Source: Tissierella sp. MB52-C2
GTDB taxonomy: Bacteria; Bacillota; Clostridia; Tissierellales; Tissierellaceae
Length of the DNA: 64,000 nucleotides
Assembly: GCF_030931715.1 (NCBI RefSeq)
Contig: NZ_CP133261.1
Location: 3,264,643-3,328,642, forward strand
Direction of reading: 5' to 3'
This document shows positions 26,741-35,873 of the stretch, piece after piece. Position numbers and translations under genes: made by a program. The notes beneath the pieces were generated by a model that saw only the letters and a list, made by a program, of their open reading frames with translations, did no database searches and was not told where the DNA came from. Position 1 is the stretch's first letter; each line of letters opens with the position of its first letter.

Positions 26741-28357
26741 TTAATCTTTATTTGCTAACAACCACAAGTAAATATTGTAAGCTAATACTAATTCTCCAAC
26801 AACAAATCCATCATCGATTTTTATACCTAATTCTTTTATCCTATCTACCCTATATCTTAAAGTATTATAATGTATAAATAATATTTCTGCTGACTTCTTT
26901 GCATTGAAATTTTGTTCAATTAAAACTTTTAATGTTTCCATTAATTTCATATTATTTACTTTATCATATTCTATTAATTTTCCTAGCTTACTATCTACAT
27001 ATGTATTTAAAATATCTATATCTTTTACTTCTTTTATTATCTTAAACATTTCATAATCACTATAATGGCTAACAAAGGAGCTTTTATTCAAAATAGCACT
27101 AATAATTATGCTACTTTGGGCTTCTTTGTAAGCTAAAGAAAAGCTACTAATATCTTTTGCTATATTAGATATACCTATTCCCAATTTCACTTTATCTTTT
27201 AGTCTTTCAACAATCAATCTTCCTACTTCTTTACAATTTTCTTTAATATTTGTCATAAAAACCACATTAATGAAAACTACTATTGAATCATCTATATATA
27301 CTGTTTTAAGTTTTTTATCATTTATTAGCAATTTCTCTTCTAGAATTTTCTGTATAAGTCTTGAATCTAAAAGTTCTCCGTATAATTGTTTCTTTTTTTG
27401 GTCATCTTCTACTAATAATTTTATAATCATTATTACTTCAGGAAACTCCATATTCCATCCAAAAACCTTAGCTTTATTTATAGTATCTATTGGAGAATCT
27501 ATTTTCCCCTGTAATATATCTCTAATAAATGCATCTTGAAAACTTTTCTCTTTCTCTAATACGGCATAATTCTTATAAAATACAGAGGCTATCAGCAAGG
27601 AAGCTTGCTCAACAGCTACTATTAAACTATTATTGTCAACTTCTCCTTTTAATAATACTATATATCCAAACCTAGTCTTTCCTGCATTAATAGAGTATTT
27701 AATATAAGATTCTTCTCCATATTCAACATCTTGTACTTTAACTATGAAATTATTATTTCTATATCTATTAGAAGGCAGCATTATTGTTACTTCTTGTTCA
27801 GTCAAATCTTTAGACATATATGTAATATTAAAATCATTGTCTAGTAAGAGGACCGGATATTTTACGATTTCAGATAAACTATTTACCAATGAATCTATAT
27901 CTTCTCCTTTTAAAAAGAGTTTCATAAGACTTTCATGGACATGATTCCTAAAGTTCAATATATTTATATGTTTATTTAAAGATAATTCCAGAATTTCTGT
28001 TACCAACTTAGATAAATTAGCATCTTGAGGCAACTCTATAATTGGAAAATCTAATTCATTAGCTTGTTCTATCATTATTGGCTGTATTTCCTTTATATAT
28101 CTAGCTGGTTTTATACATATACCTGCTAAATTTAATTCTACTAGTTTAGGTATAAGTTCATTAGTAGCAGTTTCATTATTATATATTGGATACAAAGTAG
28201 TAATTAGCAAACTATGGGCATCTACATAGGAAAATATATCTGGAACTTCCATTAAGGTTGCATTATTTACAACATTAGATAATCCCTTTTTACCAGCAAC
28301 TATTTTAGCATGTTTAAATCCGTCTAATTCTAATACATCTTTTACTGTTATAAGCAT
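26741..28357 (-). CDS. pucR: PucR-family transcriptional regulator
   Basis: About 538 aa. The N-terminal PucR-type ligand domain (LITVKDVLELDGFKHAKIVAGKKGL, through about residue 125) is followed by a GGDEF-like central region typical of the CdaR/PucR class. The C-terminal HTH is LIEQNFNAKKSAEILFIHYNTLRYRVDRI. In Bacillus PucR activates purine-catabolism genes in response to ureides such as allantoin. The ATG at 28357 has GGGTG six bases upstream; an earlier GTG overlaps it. It is 46 bp after the AEC transporter gene and upstream of the ureide operon, which is its most likely target. Confidence 0.9.
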   Translation of the reverse strand: MLITVKDVLELDGFKHAKIVAGKKGLSNVVNNATLMEVPDIFSYVDAHSLLITTLYPIYNNETATNELIPKLVELNLAGICIKPARYIKEIQPIMIEQANELDFPIIELPQDANLSKLVTEILELSLNKHINILNFRNHVHESLMKLFLKGEDIDSLVNSLSEIVKYPVLLLDNDFNITYMSKDLTEQEVTIMLPSNRYRNNNFIVKVQDVEYGEESYIKYSINAGKTRFGYIVLLKGEVDNNSLIVAVEQASLLIASVFYKNYAVLEKEKSFQDAFIRDILQGKIDSPIDTINKAKVFGWNMEFPEVIMIIKLLVEDDQKKKQLYGELLDSRLIQKILEEKLLINDKKLKTVYIDDSIVVFINVVFMTNIKENCKEVGRLIVERLKDKVKLGIGISNIAKDISSFSLAYKEAQSSIIISAILNKSSFVSHYSDYEMFKIIKEVKDIDILNTYVDSKLGKLIEYDKVNNMKLMETLKVLIEQNFNAKKSAEILFIHYNTLRYRVDRIKELGIKIDDGFVVGELVLAYNIYLWLLANKD

Positions 28358-28402
28358 ATTAATCACCCATTTCTAATTTAGATAATCATCCTATTGATCT
28401 TT

Positions 28403-29311
28403 TTATAGTAGTACTGAAATTATTGGTATAGTCAATATAGATAATATATGACTTATTATGTTGAATTTTAAAGCAAACTCTATTTCACAATCATGCTTTT
28501 GAGTCAAGACTACAAGTAGTATTGCTGTTGGTAAGGATTGCATTGTAACTACTATACTTGTAAGAAGTTGTGGTGCATTTATAGCCTTAAGCAGCAATAA
28601 TGCCGTAATCGGTGCTACAATTAATTTAATAAAACAAGCATAATATATATCCTTATCTCCGATTATTTCTTTTAATTTCAGCTTAGTCATTTTTTCACCC
28701 AATATTAACATTGATAATGGTGAGGTAAGTGCTGATAACATTGAAAGAGGTTTACTAACTACATAAGGCATCTCTATTTTTAGTATAAACATTATTGTAC
28801 CTAGAAATACTGCAATTAGTGCTGGAGTTTTCACTAATACTTTAAATGGTGATTGTGTTTTTTCCTTTGAAAGCATTCTTTCTCCATAGGTCCACAATAT
28901 AGTATGATAAGGTATCATAAATACAGAGGCATAAAGCACCGCTTCTTGTCCAAACAATTCAAATATCAATGGAAGTCCCATAAATCCGGAGTTAGGAAAT
29001 GCTGTACCAAATATTAAAACAGCTTTTTTCTCTCTAGGATATTTTATAAAAAGAATCTTGGATATTAATAGAGTGATAATGTGTACTCCTATAGAATATA
29101 CGAATATTAATAATACTCCCCTCAATGTATCCTTTGAATAGCTCATATTAAAGGATGAAATTATAAGTGCAGGTAATGCTATTGCTGTAAGTATCTGAGT
29201 CATACCCTTAGATATATTTTCATTTATTATATCTTTCTTTGTTGCTATGTATCCTACTGCCATTAATATTGCTAATACTATAACCTGCTGTATTACAAAA
29301 GACGTTTGCAT
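28403..29311 (-). CDS. AEC (auxin efflux carrier) family transporter
   Basis: 302 aa with about ten membrane segments and two conserved proline breaks: ILTAIALPALIISSFN near the N-terminus and VVTMQSLPTAILLVVL near the C-terminus. Bacterial AEC proteins carry small organic anions such as malonate, malate or lactate. ATG was chosen by GAGGGGG six bases upstream. It is cotranscribed with pucR. A role in uptake or export of a carboxylate of the ureide pathway (oxamate, oxalurate, glyoxylate) is possible, but it is inferred from position only. Confidence 0.85.
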   Translation of the reverse strand: MQTSFVIQQVIVLAILMAVGYIATKKDIINENISKGMTQILTAIALPALIISSFNMSYSKDTLRGVLLIFVYSIGVHIITLLISKILFIKYPREKKAVLIFGTAFPNSGFMGLPLIFELFGQEAVLYASVFMIPYHTILWTYGERMLSKEKTQSPFKVLVKTPALIAVFLGTIMFILKIEMPYVVSKPLSMLSALTSPLSMLILGEKMTKLKLKEIIGDKDIYYACFIKLIVAPITALLLLKAINAPQLLTSIVVTMQSLPTAILLVVLTQKHDCEIEFALKFNIISHILSILTIPIISVLL

Positions 29312-29359
29312 ATTGTTCCCCCTCAATCTCAATTACTTCTATTATATATTTATATTATT

Positions 29360-29386
29360 AAAAAAACTAGGTGAAGTCCACCTAGC
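29360..29386 (-). terminator. terminator of lytSR
   Basis: On the minus strand CTAGGTGG...CCACCTAG-type arms around a short loop are followed by seven T residues. It sits just downstream of the response-regulator stop codon. Confidence 0.85.
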
Positions 29387-29394
29387 TTTCGACT

Positions 29395-30159
29395 TTATAT
29401 CTTCATTATATCTTTAAATTCATTTAATTTACTCCGACTAATGGGTATCTTTTCCTTTACTCCTGTTAATTCTAAGGCATATGTGGCATTGTACCAGGGA
29501 ATTATGCTTTCAATAAAATTCAAGTTTACTAAATAACTTCTATGCCCTCTAAAAAAATCTGGATAGTTTAATTGTTCCTCTAAACTGTTTAATGTTATAC
29601 GGGATTTAAAGCTCCCCTTAGTAGTTATTATGTATGCATATCCATCTAAACTACTAATGTATACTATATCAGAAGGGTTCAGAACTATTATCTTGTCTTT
29701 CTCATTAATATATATCTTCGTACTCTTGTACTCTTCATTTTTACGCAATTCTGTGATTATCTTTTCTACATCTTCTATATGCCCTCGATTCTCCTCTTTG
29801 TTTAATTCCACGATTTTTTCAATGCTTTGTCTTAATCTAGATTTTGATATGGGTTTTAATAAATAGTCTACTGCATTAACTTCAAAGGCTTTTATTGCGA
29901 ATTCATCATAAGCTGTTGTAAATACAATTCCAGCGCGTCCTTTCTCTTTCATAATAATATCTGCAACTTCCAATCCACTCATTTGTGGCATTCGAATATC
30001 TAGAAAAATTAAGTCTGGCTTTAATTCTTTATTCTTACTTATGGCCTCATATCCATTAGAAGCCTCTCCAACTACGTCTACTTCGTCAAAGTCTCTAAGC
30101 AATGAAATTAATCCCTTTCTTGCATAATCCTCATCATCAACAACTAGACACCTTAACAT
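29395..30159 (-). CDS. LytTR-type response regulator (LytR/LytT)
   Basis: 254 aa. The receiver domain has the acidic pair VVDDED, the phosphorylation Asp in PDLIFLDIRMPQMSG and the conserved Thr/Lys (FTTAY, LLKPIS). The C-terminal half is a LytTR DNA-binding domain (IVYISSLDGYAYI, FFRGHRSYLVNL, IPISRSKLNEFK). It overlaps the kinase gene by 23 bp. The ATG at 30159 has GGGAGG nine bases upstream. In B. subtilis and staphylococci such regulators switch on lrgAB-type (pyruvate transport / holin-like) genes. Here lrgAB is 3.3 kb away on the same strand. Confidence 0.92.
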   Translation of the reverse strand: MLRCLVVDDEDYARKGLISLLRDFDEVDVVGEASNGYEAISKNKELKPDLIFLDIRMPQMSGLEVADIIMKEKGRAGIVFTTAYDEFAIKAFEVNAVDYLLKPISKSRLRQSIEKIVELNKEENRGHIEDVEKIITELRKNEEYKSTKIYINEKDKIIVLNPSDIVYISSLDGYAYIITTKGSFKSRITLNSLEEQLNYPDFFRGHRSYLVNLNFIESIIPWYNATYALELTGVKEKIPISRSKLNEFKDIMKI

Positions 30160-31846
30160 TGAGTTCAACCTCCCTTATTTTAGGAATCTTCATTGTTACA
30201 GTTGTCCCCTGATTATATCGACTATTTATTTCTAGTCCATAGCTTTCTCCATACTTGTTTTTTAACCTACTGTTTACATTAATCAATCCTATAGAGTCAT
30301 TATTTCTTCCATTACTAAATATCTTAGATAGAAATTCTTCTTTAATACCTATGCCGTTATCTTCTACTATTAAAATAGTCCTTTCTTTTCCATCTATAGC
30401 TGTTATTCTTACTGTACCTCCCTCTATTTTTTCAAATATTCCATGATTTATTGCATTCTCAACTATAGGTTGAAGTATTAAAGGCGGCAAATAACAATCT
30501 AAATCATCAGGTATATCAAATATGACTTCTAATTTTGACCCAAATCTAGCTTTCTCAATTTCAATATAGGATCTAATATATTCTATTTCTTCATATATAT
30601 TTACTTCCTCAGAGTTCTGTTTCAAACTTTTCCTAAAGCAAGCTCCCAAATGCAATAATAATTCTTTAGCTTTTTCCGGTTCTGTTTCAGTACAAAAAGC
30701 TATAGTATTTATTGAGTTAAACAAAAAATGTGGATTTATTTGAGATTGGAGTGCTTTCAATTCAGCTTTTGCTAAGAGGCGCTTCTGATATTCTAACTTG
30801 CTCAAAGCTATTTGAGTTGAGAATAAATCGCCTAAGCCTAGAGTTAGTTCTAAATCCACCTTGGTGATGGAGTCTTCTCTCTCCCTATATAATGTTAAAG
30901 TACCTATGGTTTCAGTATTTTCTTTAAGTGGAACAATAATCGCTGAACCTAGTTTTTCCTTACGCCCCTTAGAATCTATTTTTATATTTAATACTTTTGT
31001 ATATCCCATTTCTATAACCTCTCTTGCCAAGGTTTTTATATCATTTTCTTTAATCTTGTGATTTCCCTCTTTAGTCCCTATATATGATAATATATTTTCT
31101 TTATCCGTAAAGACTATAGCCTCAACATCTATCATTTCTTGTATTATCTTCGAAGTTGCCAAAGCTGTTTCTTTATTAAATCCTTTTATAAAGTATGGAA
31201 AGGATCTATTAGCTATTTTTAGAGTCACTTGTGCTTGTTTAGCAGCTACCCTTTCTTGTTCACTAGATATACTATCTATTATTGCAATGAACACAGCTAT
31301 ACCTGTAGAATTTAATACAATAATAGGAAGTGCAATTATTTTTACTATTCCTAGAGCATCGGAAAAGGGTCTAGAAATCAGTAATATTAAAGCCATCTGT
31401 ATGATCTCTACTACTACTCCTCCTACTGTTGCCATCACACATTTATTTTTACTTTTATAGTACCTCTTGCTTAATAATCCAGATATTATTCCTGTTAATA
31501 TAGTAGAGATAGTACAAGCCATAGTGGTTAATCCATTTATATCTATTATCATTCTATGAAAACCTGCTATAATTCCAGCTAATATTCCCACCATAGGTCC
31601 ACCTAAAAGTCCTCCTACAACAACTCCAATAGCTCTAGAATTAGCAAGTCCTCCATGTATATATATTCCTATATAAGTTCCAATTATCCCAAATACTCCA
31701 AAGATTACAGATAAAATTAATTTATCTCTAATCTTAATATTTTTCTTGGCTAATAATCTTTTAACTGGCTTTACCCTAGAAATTATAAAAGCAAGTATCA
31801 TTATTATTCCAACTCTATTAACTAGATCCATAAATATAGTTGACAT
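30137..31846 (-). CDS. LytS-family sensor histidine kinase
   Basis: 569 aa. About six N-terminal membrane segments form the 5TM-LYT sensor (NKINGLTTMACTIS-type loop, GGLLGGPMVGILAGI). A GAF-like cytoplasmic domain follows (about 215-350), then a His_kinase domain with the phosphoacceptor His in LQSQINPHFLFNSI. The ATP-binding domain has VENAINHGIF and VEDNGIGI. LytS proteins sense extracellular pyruvate or membrane state. Paired with the LytTR regulator (23-bp overlap), it most likely controls the nearby lrgAB operon. Confidence 0.9.
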   Translation of the reverse strand: MSTIFMDLVNRVGIIMILAFIISRVKPVKRLLAKKNIKIRDKLILSVIFGVFGIIGTYIGIYIHGGLANSRAIGVVVGGLLGGPMVGILAGIIAGFHRMIIDINGLTTMACTISTILTGIISGLLSKRYYKSKNKCVMATVGGVVVEIIQMALILLISRPFSDALGIVKIIALPIIVLNSTGIAVFIAIIDSISSEQERVAAKQAQVTLKIANRSFPYFIKGFNKETALATSKIIQEMIDVEAIVFTDKENILSYIGTKEGNHKIKENDIKTLAREVIEMGYTKVLNIKIDSKGRKEKLGSAIIVPLKENTETIGTLTLYREREDSITKVDLELTLGLGDLFSTQIALSKLEYQKRLLAKAELKALQSQINPHFLFNSINTIAFCTETEPEKAKELLLHLGACFRKSLKQNSEEVNIYEEIEYIRSYIEIEKARFGSKLEVIFDIPDDLDCYLPPLILQPIVENAINHGIFEKIEGGTVRITAIDGKERTILIVEDNGIGIKEEFLSKIFSNGRNNDSIGLINVNSRLKNKYGESYGLEINSRYNQGTTVTMKIPKIREVELNVKVSSC

Positions 31847-31923
31847 TTTGTTTTCACCTCTTACGTACTATAAGTCAATTATATATCTTTTTAAAAATAT
31901 TTAACAGAGTTTATCTTTATAGA

Positions 31924-31947
31924 AAAAAGGATGGCTGCTACCATCCT
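31924..31947 (-). terminator. terminator of the lrgAB-cupin-aminotransferase operon
   Basis: GGATGGTAGCAGCCATCC on the minus strand, then six T residues, directly after the aminotransferase stop codon. Confidence 0.85.
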
Positions 31948-31957
31948 CTTCTATCTA

Positions 31958-33103
31958 TTATTTAAGCAATTCTACCATTAATACCCCTACGCCTTTACCA
32001 AGTTCTACTTCAATTCCTAATCTATATAAAGCTCTTTCTATGGCCGCTATTGTGGAAATCATATCGTGAATATCTATATTCCCCATATGACCTAATCTAA
32101 ACATTTTTCCTGCATAAGCTGCTAATCCTCCTGCTACGACTACTCCTTCTTCTCCTAAAATCTTTCTGAATTCTAAATCATCTACTCCGTCCATATATAG
32201 AACATTCGATAATGTAACTGCTCTATGGTCTTTTTCTGCTAGTAATGTAAAGCCTATAGCCTCTAAAGCTGCTTGCATTGCCCTAGCATTTTTTCTATGT
32301 CTTTCGTATCTATTTTCTATTCCTTCTTCTTTAATAATTCTTACTGATTCTTTAAGTGCCCAAATCATATTTATTGCTGGTGTAGCAAAGTATTTTGAAG
32401 GATCATTCATAATTGGGAGCCATTTATCAAAGTCTATATAATACTCTGGAATTCTTCCAAGTTCTTTCCTTCTTTCCATTGCTTTAGGTCCTGCCCATAC
32501 TATTGCAAGTCCTGGTGCTACTCCAAAGGCTTTTTGTGATCCAGTGATTAGAATATCTATATTCATATCATCTACATACTCTGGTTCAGCTGCTGTAGCA
32601 CAAACTCCGTCTACAATATATATTGTCTCAGGGAATTTTTTTAACATTTCACCAATTTCTTTTATTGGAGCACAAACTCCTGTTGATGTATCCACATGAG
32701 TTACTGTAATTCCATCGTATTTCTTTTCATTTAGTTTTGCTTCAATATCTTCTATAGGTACGATTTTTCCCCATTCACTGCTTATTACATCTACATTTAT
32801 ACCTTTTCTTTCAGCAAGATCAATAAATCTATCTCCAAAGAATCCATTTGATACGATAAGTAAATTATCGCCTGATTTTAAAGTATTTGCTATACCCATT
32901 TCCATTGCCATGGTACCAGTACCTGCAATAACAAATACTTCTCCTTCTGTTTTCCATAATTCCTTCATATCTTTAAGTAATTCTTTATAGTCATTTATAA
33001 ATCCTGGATCTCCAAAAGCAACTGTTTCTCTTCCCATCTGATTTTGAATAGACCTTACAACAGGTGTTGGTCCTGGTATCATAACTAACTTTCTAGGTTT
33101 CAT
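31958..33103 (-). CDS. PLP aminotransferase, ureidoglycine/serine-glyoxylate type (PucG-like)
   Basis: 381 aa, class V fold. It starts KLVMIPGPTPV, has VDGVCAT (Asp165, pyridine nitrogen) and the Schiff-base lysine in TGSQKAFGVAPGLA (Lys191). Members include alanine-, serine- and (S)-ureidoglycine-glyoxylate aminotransferases. In a PucR/AllFGH setting the ureidoglycine enzyme (PucG: ureidoglycine + glyoxylate gives oxalurate + glycine) is the best guess, because oxalurate is the AllFGH substrate. Sequence alone does not separate these specificities. It is cotranscribed with the cupin and lrgAB and is the last gene before the terminator. Confidence 0.82.
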   Translation of the reverse strand: MKPRKLVMIPGPTPVVRSIQNQMGRETVAFGDPGFINDYKELLKDMKELWKTEGEVFVIAGTGTMAMEMGIANTLKSGDNLLIVSNGFFGDRFIDLAERKGINVDVISSEWGKIVPIEDIEAKLNEKKYDGITVTHVDTSTGVCAPIKEIGEMLKKFPETIYIVDGVCATAAEPEYVDDMNIDILITGSQKAFGVAPGLAIVWAGPKAMERRKELGRIPEYYIDFDKWLPIMNDPSKYFATPAINMIWALKESVRIIKEEGIENRYERHRKNARAMQAALEAIGFTLLAEKDHRAVTLSNVLYMDGVDDLEFRKILGEEGVVVAGGLAAYAGKMFRLGHMGNIDIHDMISTIAAIERALYRLGIEVELGKGVGVLMVELLK

Positions 33104-33132
33104 CCTATATTCCTCCCTTTATTTTATATTAT

Positions 33133-33480
33133 TTAAGCCTTCATAATTAAGCCTATAAATTCTAAATCCTCATTTCCAATGTTTTTTATTGAATGACCCT
33201 CACCGCTTTTACATAAAGTGAAATCTCCTTCTTTAATGGTCATTTCATTTCCATTATCGCTATAAAGCGCCTGACCCTTAAGTATATAATAAGCTTCTTG
33301 CTCTCCTTCATGTTTATGGAATCCTATGGAATTTCCAGGTTCTATTATATGCTTTGCAAATAATCTACCGTGTCCACAGAAATCTTCTACTTCAAATAAA
33401 TGAGTTCTCTTAATTTCTCCTTCTCCTTGCATTAAATTTACAACTACGTCTTTTCTTAATTCATCAGATCTTTTTATCAT
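33133..33480 (-). CDS. single-domain cupin protein
   Basis: 115 aa. The metal-binding cupin motif 1 is GFHKHEGEQEAYYILKG (two His and a Glu) and motif 2 is GEGHSIKN (His). It is a small bicupin-half, too short to be the two-domain AllE (ureidoglycine aminohydrolase), although it sits exactly where such an enzyme would be useful. It may be a metal-dependent isomerase or hydrolase acting on a ureide, or a stabiliser. It is cotranscribed with the PucG-like aminotransferase, 29 bp downstream. AGGAGG precedes the start. Confidence 0.75.
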   Translation of the reverse strand: MIKRSDELRKDVVVNLMQGEGEIKRTHLFEVEDFCGHGRLFAKHIIEPGNSIGFHKHEGEQEAYYILKGQALYSDNGNEMTIKEGDFTLCKSGEGHSIKNIGNEDLEFIGLIMKA

Positions 33481-33496
33481 TTTGAAAACCTCCTAA

Positions 33497-34186
33497 TTAA
33501 ATTAATATCTGAAGTAACCATGGTGTTAAAAATACGGTAATTAATCCTGCAACACTTATGGCCAGTGAACCCATTGCCCCTTGTACTTCTCCTAATTCCA
33601 TAGCCTTTGCCGTTCCTATAGCATGTGAAGCCGTCCCCATTGCTATTCCCATAGCAACTTCATCTCTAATTCCAAATAGTTTACAGACATAAGGTCCTAT
33701 AACATTTCCTGTAATTCCCGTAAGTACAGTTACAGCAACAGTTAAAGCTGGTATTCCTCCTATTTGGGCAGATATTTCTCTAGAGATAGCCGCTGTTACA
33801 GACTTTGGTATAAGCGACACAGATACAGATTCAGTTAATCCAAACATCTTACTTAAATAGAATATACTAATTATTGATGTAATACATCCCACTATTATAC
33901 CTAGCAGTACTGAAATTCCACTGCTCTTTAGCCTTTCTATTTGTTTATATAATGGCACTGCCAGAACTACTGTTGCAGGTCCTAAAAAGAAAGTAATTAT
34001 ACTACCTCCTTTGTTGTAAACTTCATAATCAATATTAAGATATGTTAATAAAATTATTATCAATCCTATTGCTATAATTAAAGGATTAAATATTGCCTTC
34101 TTAGTTTTCTTATTTATAAAAAGCCCTATTTGAAAAGCAATAATTGAAATAACGAATCCAAATATAGGTGTATCTAAATAAACCAT
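33497..34186 (-). CDS. lrgB: LrgB-type membrane protein (pyruvate-transport / antiholin-like)
   Basis: 229 aa with about seven membrane segments. The LrgB block VSLIPKSVTAAISREI and the later TASHAIGTAKAME are conserved. LrgB partners LrgA. The pair was first called holin/antiholin-like, but in B. subtilis (PftAB) and S. mutans it works as a pyruvate transporter controlled by LytS/LytT. LrgA's stop codon overlaps the LrgB start by one base (TAATG). Its operon also holds a cupin and a PucG-like aminotransferase, which is not the usual setting. Confidence 0.9.
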   Translation of the reverse strand: MVYLDTPIFGFVISIIAFQIGLFINKKTKKAIFNPLIIAIGLIIILLTYLNIDYEVYNKGGSIITFFLGPATVVLAVPLYKQIERLKSSGISVLLGIIVGCITSIISIFYLSKMFGLTESVSVSLIPKSVTAAISREISAQIGGIPALTVAVTVLTGITGNVIGPYVCKLFGIRDEVAMGIAMGTASHAIGTAKAMELGEVQGAMGSLAISVAGLITVFLTPWLLQILI

Positions 34187-34545
34187 TATTTGATTCCCTC
34201 CTTTCTTCTACCTTTTAACATTTGGACAGTTAAACCTGTAGCAGCCATTACTAATGCTGTTGTCAGAATTATAACTGCTAGAATTGGCAGCCATTGCTCC
34301 TTTATTAGATCTAAAGATGCTATTAATCCCACACCCCCAGGAATAAATAGAAAAGTTAAATGATCTAGAAAAAACTGAGATACAGATTCAATTTGCTCTA
34401 ATTTTACTATTCCAGTGAGTAAACAGATTAATAATATTATCATTCCTAAAACTGTAGCTGGAATAGGTATTTTTGTTATGTACTGGGTAATATGCGCTGT
34501 AAATAATATTCCAACTATGATAGCTAACTCTTTGAGAATCTTCAT
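34186..34545 (-). CDS. lrgA: LrgA-type membrane protein
   Basis: About 119 aa, four membrane helices, with the LrgA core ITKIPIPATVLGMIILLICL and FLFIPGGVGL. The ATG at 34545 has AAGGTGG upstream, and an earlier GTG lacks spacing. It is the first gene of the operon lrgA-lrgB-cupin-aminotransferase. The 314-bp gap before it (34546-34859) contains a promoter-like pair but no other gene. Confidence 0.9.
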   Translation of the reverse strand: MKILKELAIIVGILFTAHITQYITKIPIPATVLGMIILLICLLTGIVKLEQIESVSQFFLDHLTFLFIPGGVGLIASLDLIKEQWLPILAVIILTTALVMAATGLTVQMLKGRRKEGIK

Positions 34546-34662
34546 TAATACCACCACCTTATACTTAGTAAATTCTATTTAACTTTAACTACATTTCCTC
34601 CTTTCCTTTTTCTAAAAGATAAATATTTCACATTAATATAGTAGAGTATTATCTTTATATCA

Positions 34663-34691
34663 ATTATATGAAGCTTCCCATTTTTATACAA
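34663..34691 (-). promoter_or_regulatory. candidate promoter of lrgAB operon
   Basis: On the minus strand TTGTAT (34691-34686) and TATAAT (34668-34663) are 17 bp apart, about 120 bp before lrgA. A LytTR operator would be expected upstream; I cannot identify one with confidence. Confidence 0.45.
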
Positions 34692-34819
34692 TATCTTTGC
34701 TATGAAATGCTAACAATCATAGATAAAATACAAGATTAATTCATTGATTGACAATTAACAAATTAATGACATAAATCTTTTATTTTCAATGTAAAAATTT
34801 CTATCGCCCTATTAAAAGC

Positions 34820-34851
34820 AAAAACTAGGTAATATATTACCTAGTTTTTTA
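34820..34851 (-). terminator. terminator of wrbA-like gene
   Basis: AAAAACTAGGTAAT and ATTACCTAGTTTTT form a long perfect stem with a tiny loop, flanked by A and T runs. It ends eight bases before the wrbA stop codon on the map. Confidence 0.8.
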
Positions 34852-34859
34852 TTCTGCAA

Positions 34860-35468
34860 TTACTTCCCTTTTTTAATCCAACTGGCTACTTCTACCGTTC
34901 TCTTTGCTTGATGTTTCACTGCGTCGTTTACATCCTCAACCATGTTTCCATCTTGCCCCTGTGTAACAGATGTACCGTATGGATTTCCTCCTGCTTTATA
35001 TATTGAATCATCAGTAAATCCTGGTGGCACTATAATTGCTCCCCAGTGCATCATTGACGTATATAGTGATTTTACTGTAACCTCTTGCCCACCGTTAGGA
35101 TTTCCAGCTGATGCCATTGCTGAAACTACTTTATTTGTAAGCTTCCCTTGTGCCCACATTCCACCTTGCATATCTAAGAATTGTTTCATTTGTGAAGGTA
35201 AGTTTCCAAATCTAGTTGGCATTGAGAATATTATAGCATCTGCCCAATCTAAATCTGCCGATGTAGCTATGGGTATATCCTTTGTTGCCTCTACATTGGC
35301 TCTCCATGCTGGGTTGGAATCTATAGCAGCCTCTGGTGCTAACTCTTGAACTTTAAGAACCCTGACTTCTGCCCCTGCTTCTAAGGCTCCTTCTTCCGCC
35401 ATCTTAGCTAATTTATAATTTATCCCTGTTGAACTATAGTATATTACTGCTAATTTAACTTTTTCCAT
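34860..35468 (-). CDS. wrbA: NAD(P)H:quinone oxidoreductase, WrbA-type flavodoxin fold
   Basis: About 202 aa. It has the FMN phosphate loop VIYYSSTGINYKLA, and downstream FSMPTRFGNLPSQMKQFLD and MASAGNPNGGQEVT, all typical of type IV NAD(P)H:quinone oxidoreductases (WrbA). It is a cytoplasmic tetramer that makes two-electron reductions of quinones and so limits radical stress. The start at 35468 has AGGGAG eight bases away. It is a single-gene unit, with its terminator directly downstream. Confidence 0.93.
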   Translation of the reverse strand: MEKVKLAVIYYSSTGINYKLAKMAEEGALEAGAEVRVLKVQELAPEAAIDSNPAWRANVEATKDIPIATSADLDWADAIIFSMPTRFGNLPSQMKQFLDMQGGMWAQGKLTNKVVSAMASAGNPNGGQEVTVKSLYTSMMHWGAIIVPPGFTDDSIYKAGGNPYGTSVTQGQDGNMVEDVNDAVKHQAKRTVEVASWIKKGK

Positions 35469-35563
35469 CTTCATTTCTCCCTTCAATAATATATATGTCA
35501 ATTCGATATTGTCCTTGAATATTGATAATATACCCTTACGAAAAAGTCACCAAACATTTTATA

Positions 35564-35872
35564 CTATACTAGGGTATTTATTGTTAGAAATGATAATATT
35601 ATTCCAGCTAAAACTGATAGAACTAAATTTCCTTTTATATATGATATAATAGCCGCAATTCCAACACCTATGACAGTTACTATTTTCATCCCATCAGCAG
35701 CAGTCAATATACCTCTTATGATTAAGATACTCAAAGAGGTATAGGGTATATATAGGAGAAATTCCTTCAAACTTTTATTTATATTTCTGTTGTTTAATAA
35801 TGCTAATGGTATTAACCTTGGTAAATATGTAACTAAAGTCATACCTATTATTAGTGGCAAATAGCTTTTCAT
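35564..35872 (-). CDS. azlD: AzlD-type branched-chain amino acid transport protein
   Basis: 102 aa with about three or four membrane segments; typical AzlD length and pattern (LPLIIGMTLVTYLPRLIPLAL). It works with AzlC in export of branched-chain amino acids. The ATG at 35872 is one base after the azlC stop and has GAGGAGG upstream, so the pair is coupled. Confidence 0.88.
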   Translation of the reverse strand: MKSYLPLIIGMTLVTYLPRLIPLALLNNRNINKSLKEFLLYIPYTSLSILIIRGILTAADGMKIVTVIGVGIAAIISYIKGNLVLSVLAGIILSFLTINTLV

Positions 35873-35873
35873 C

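Noticed and set aside
34546-34859. An extra small gene between lrgA and the wrbA-like gene
   Set aside because: The 314 bp hold only short frames without ribosome sites, plus a promoter-like pair and the wrbA terminator.
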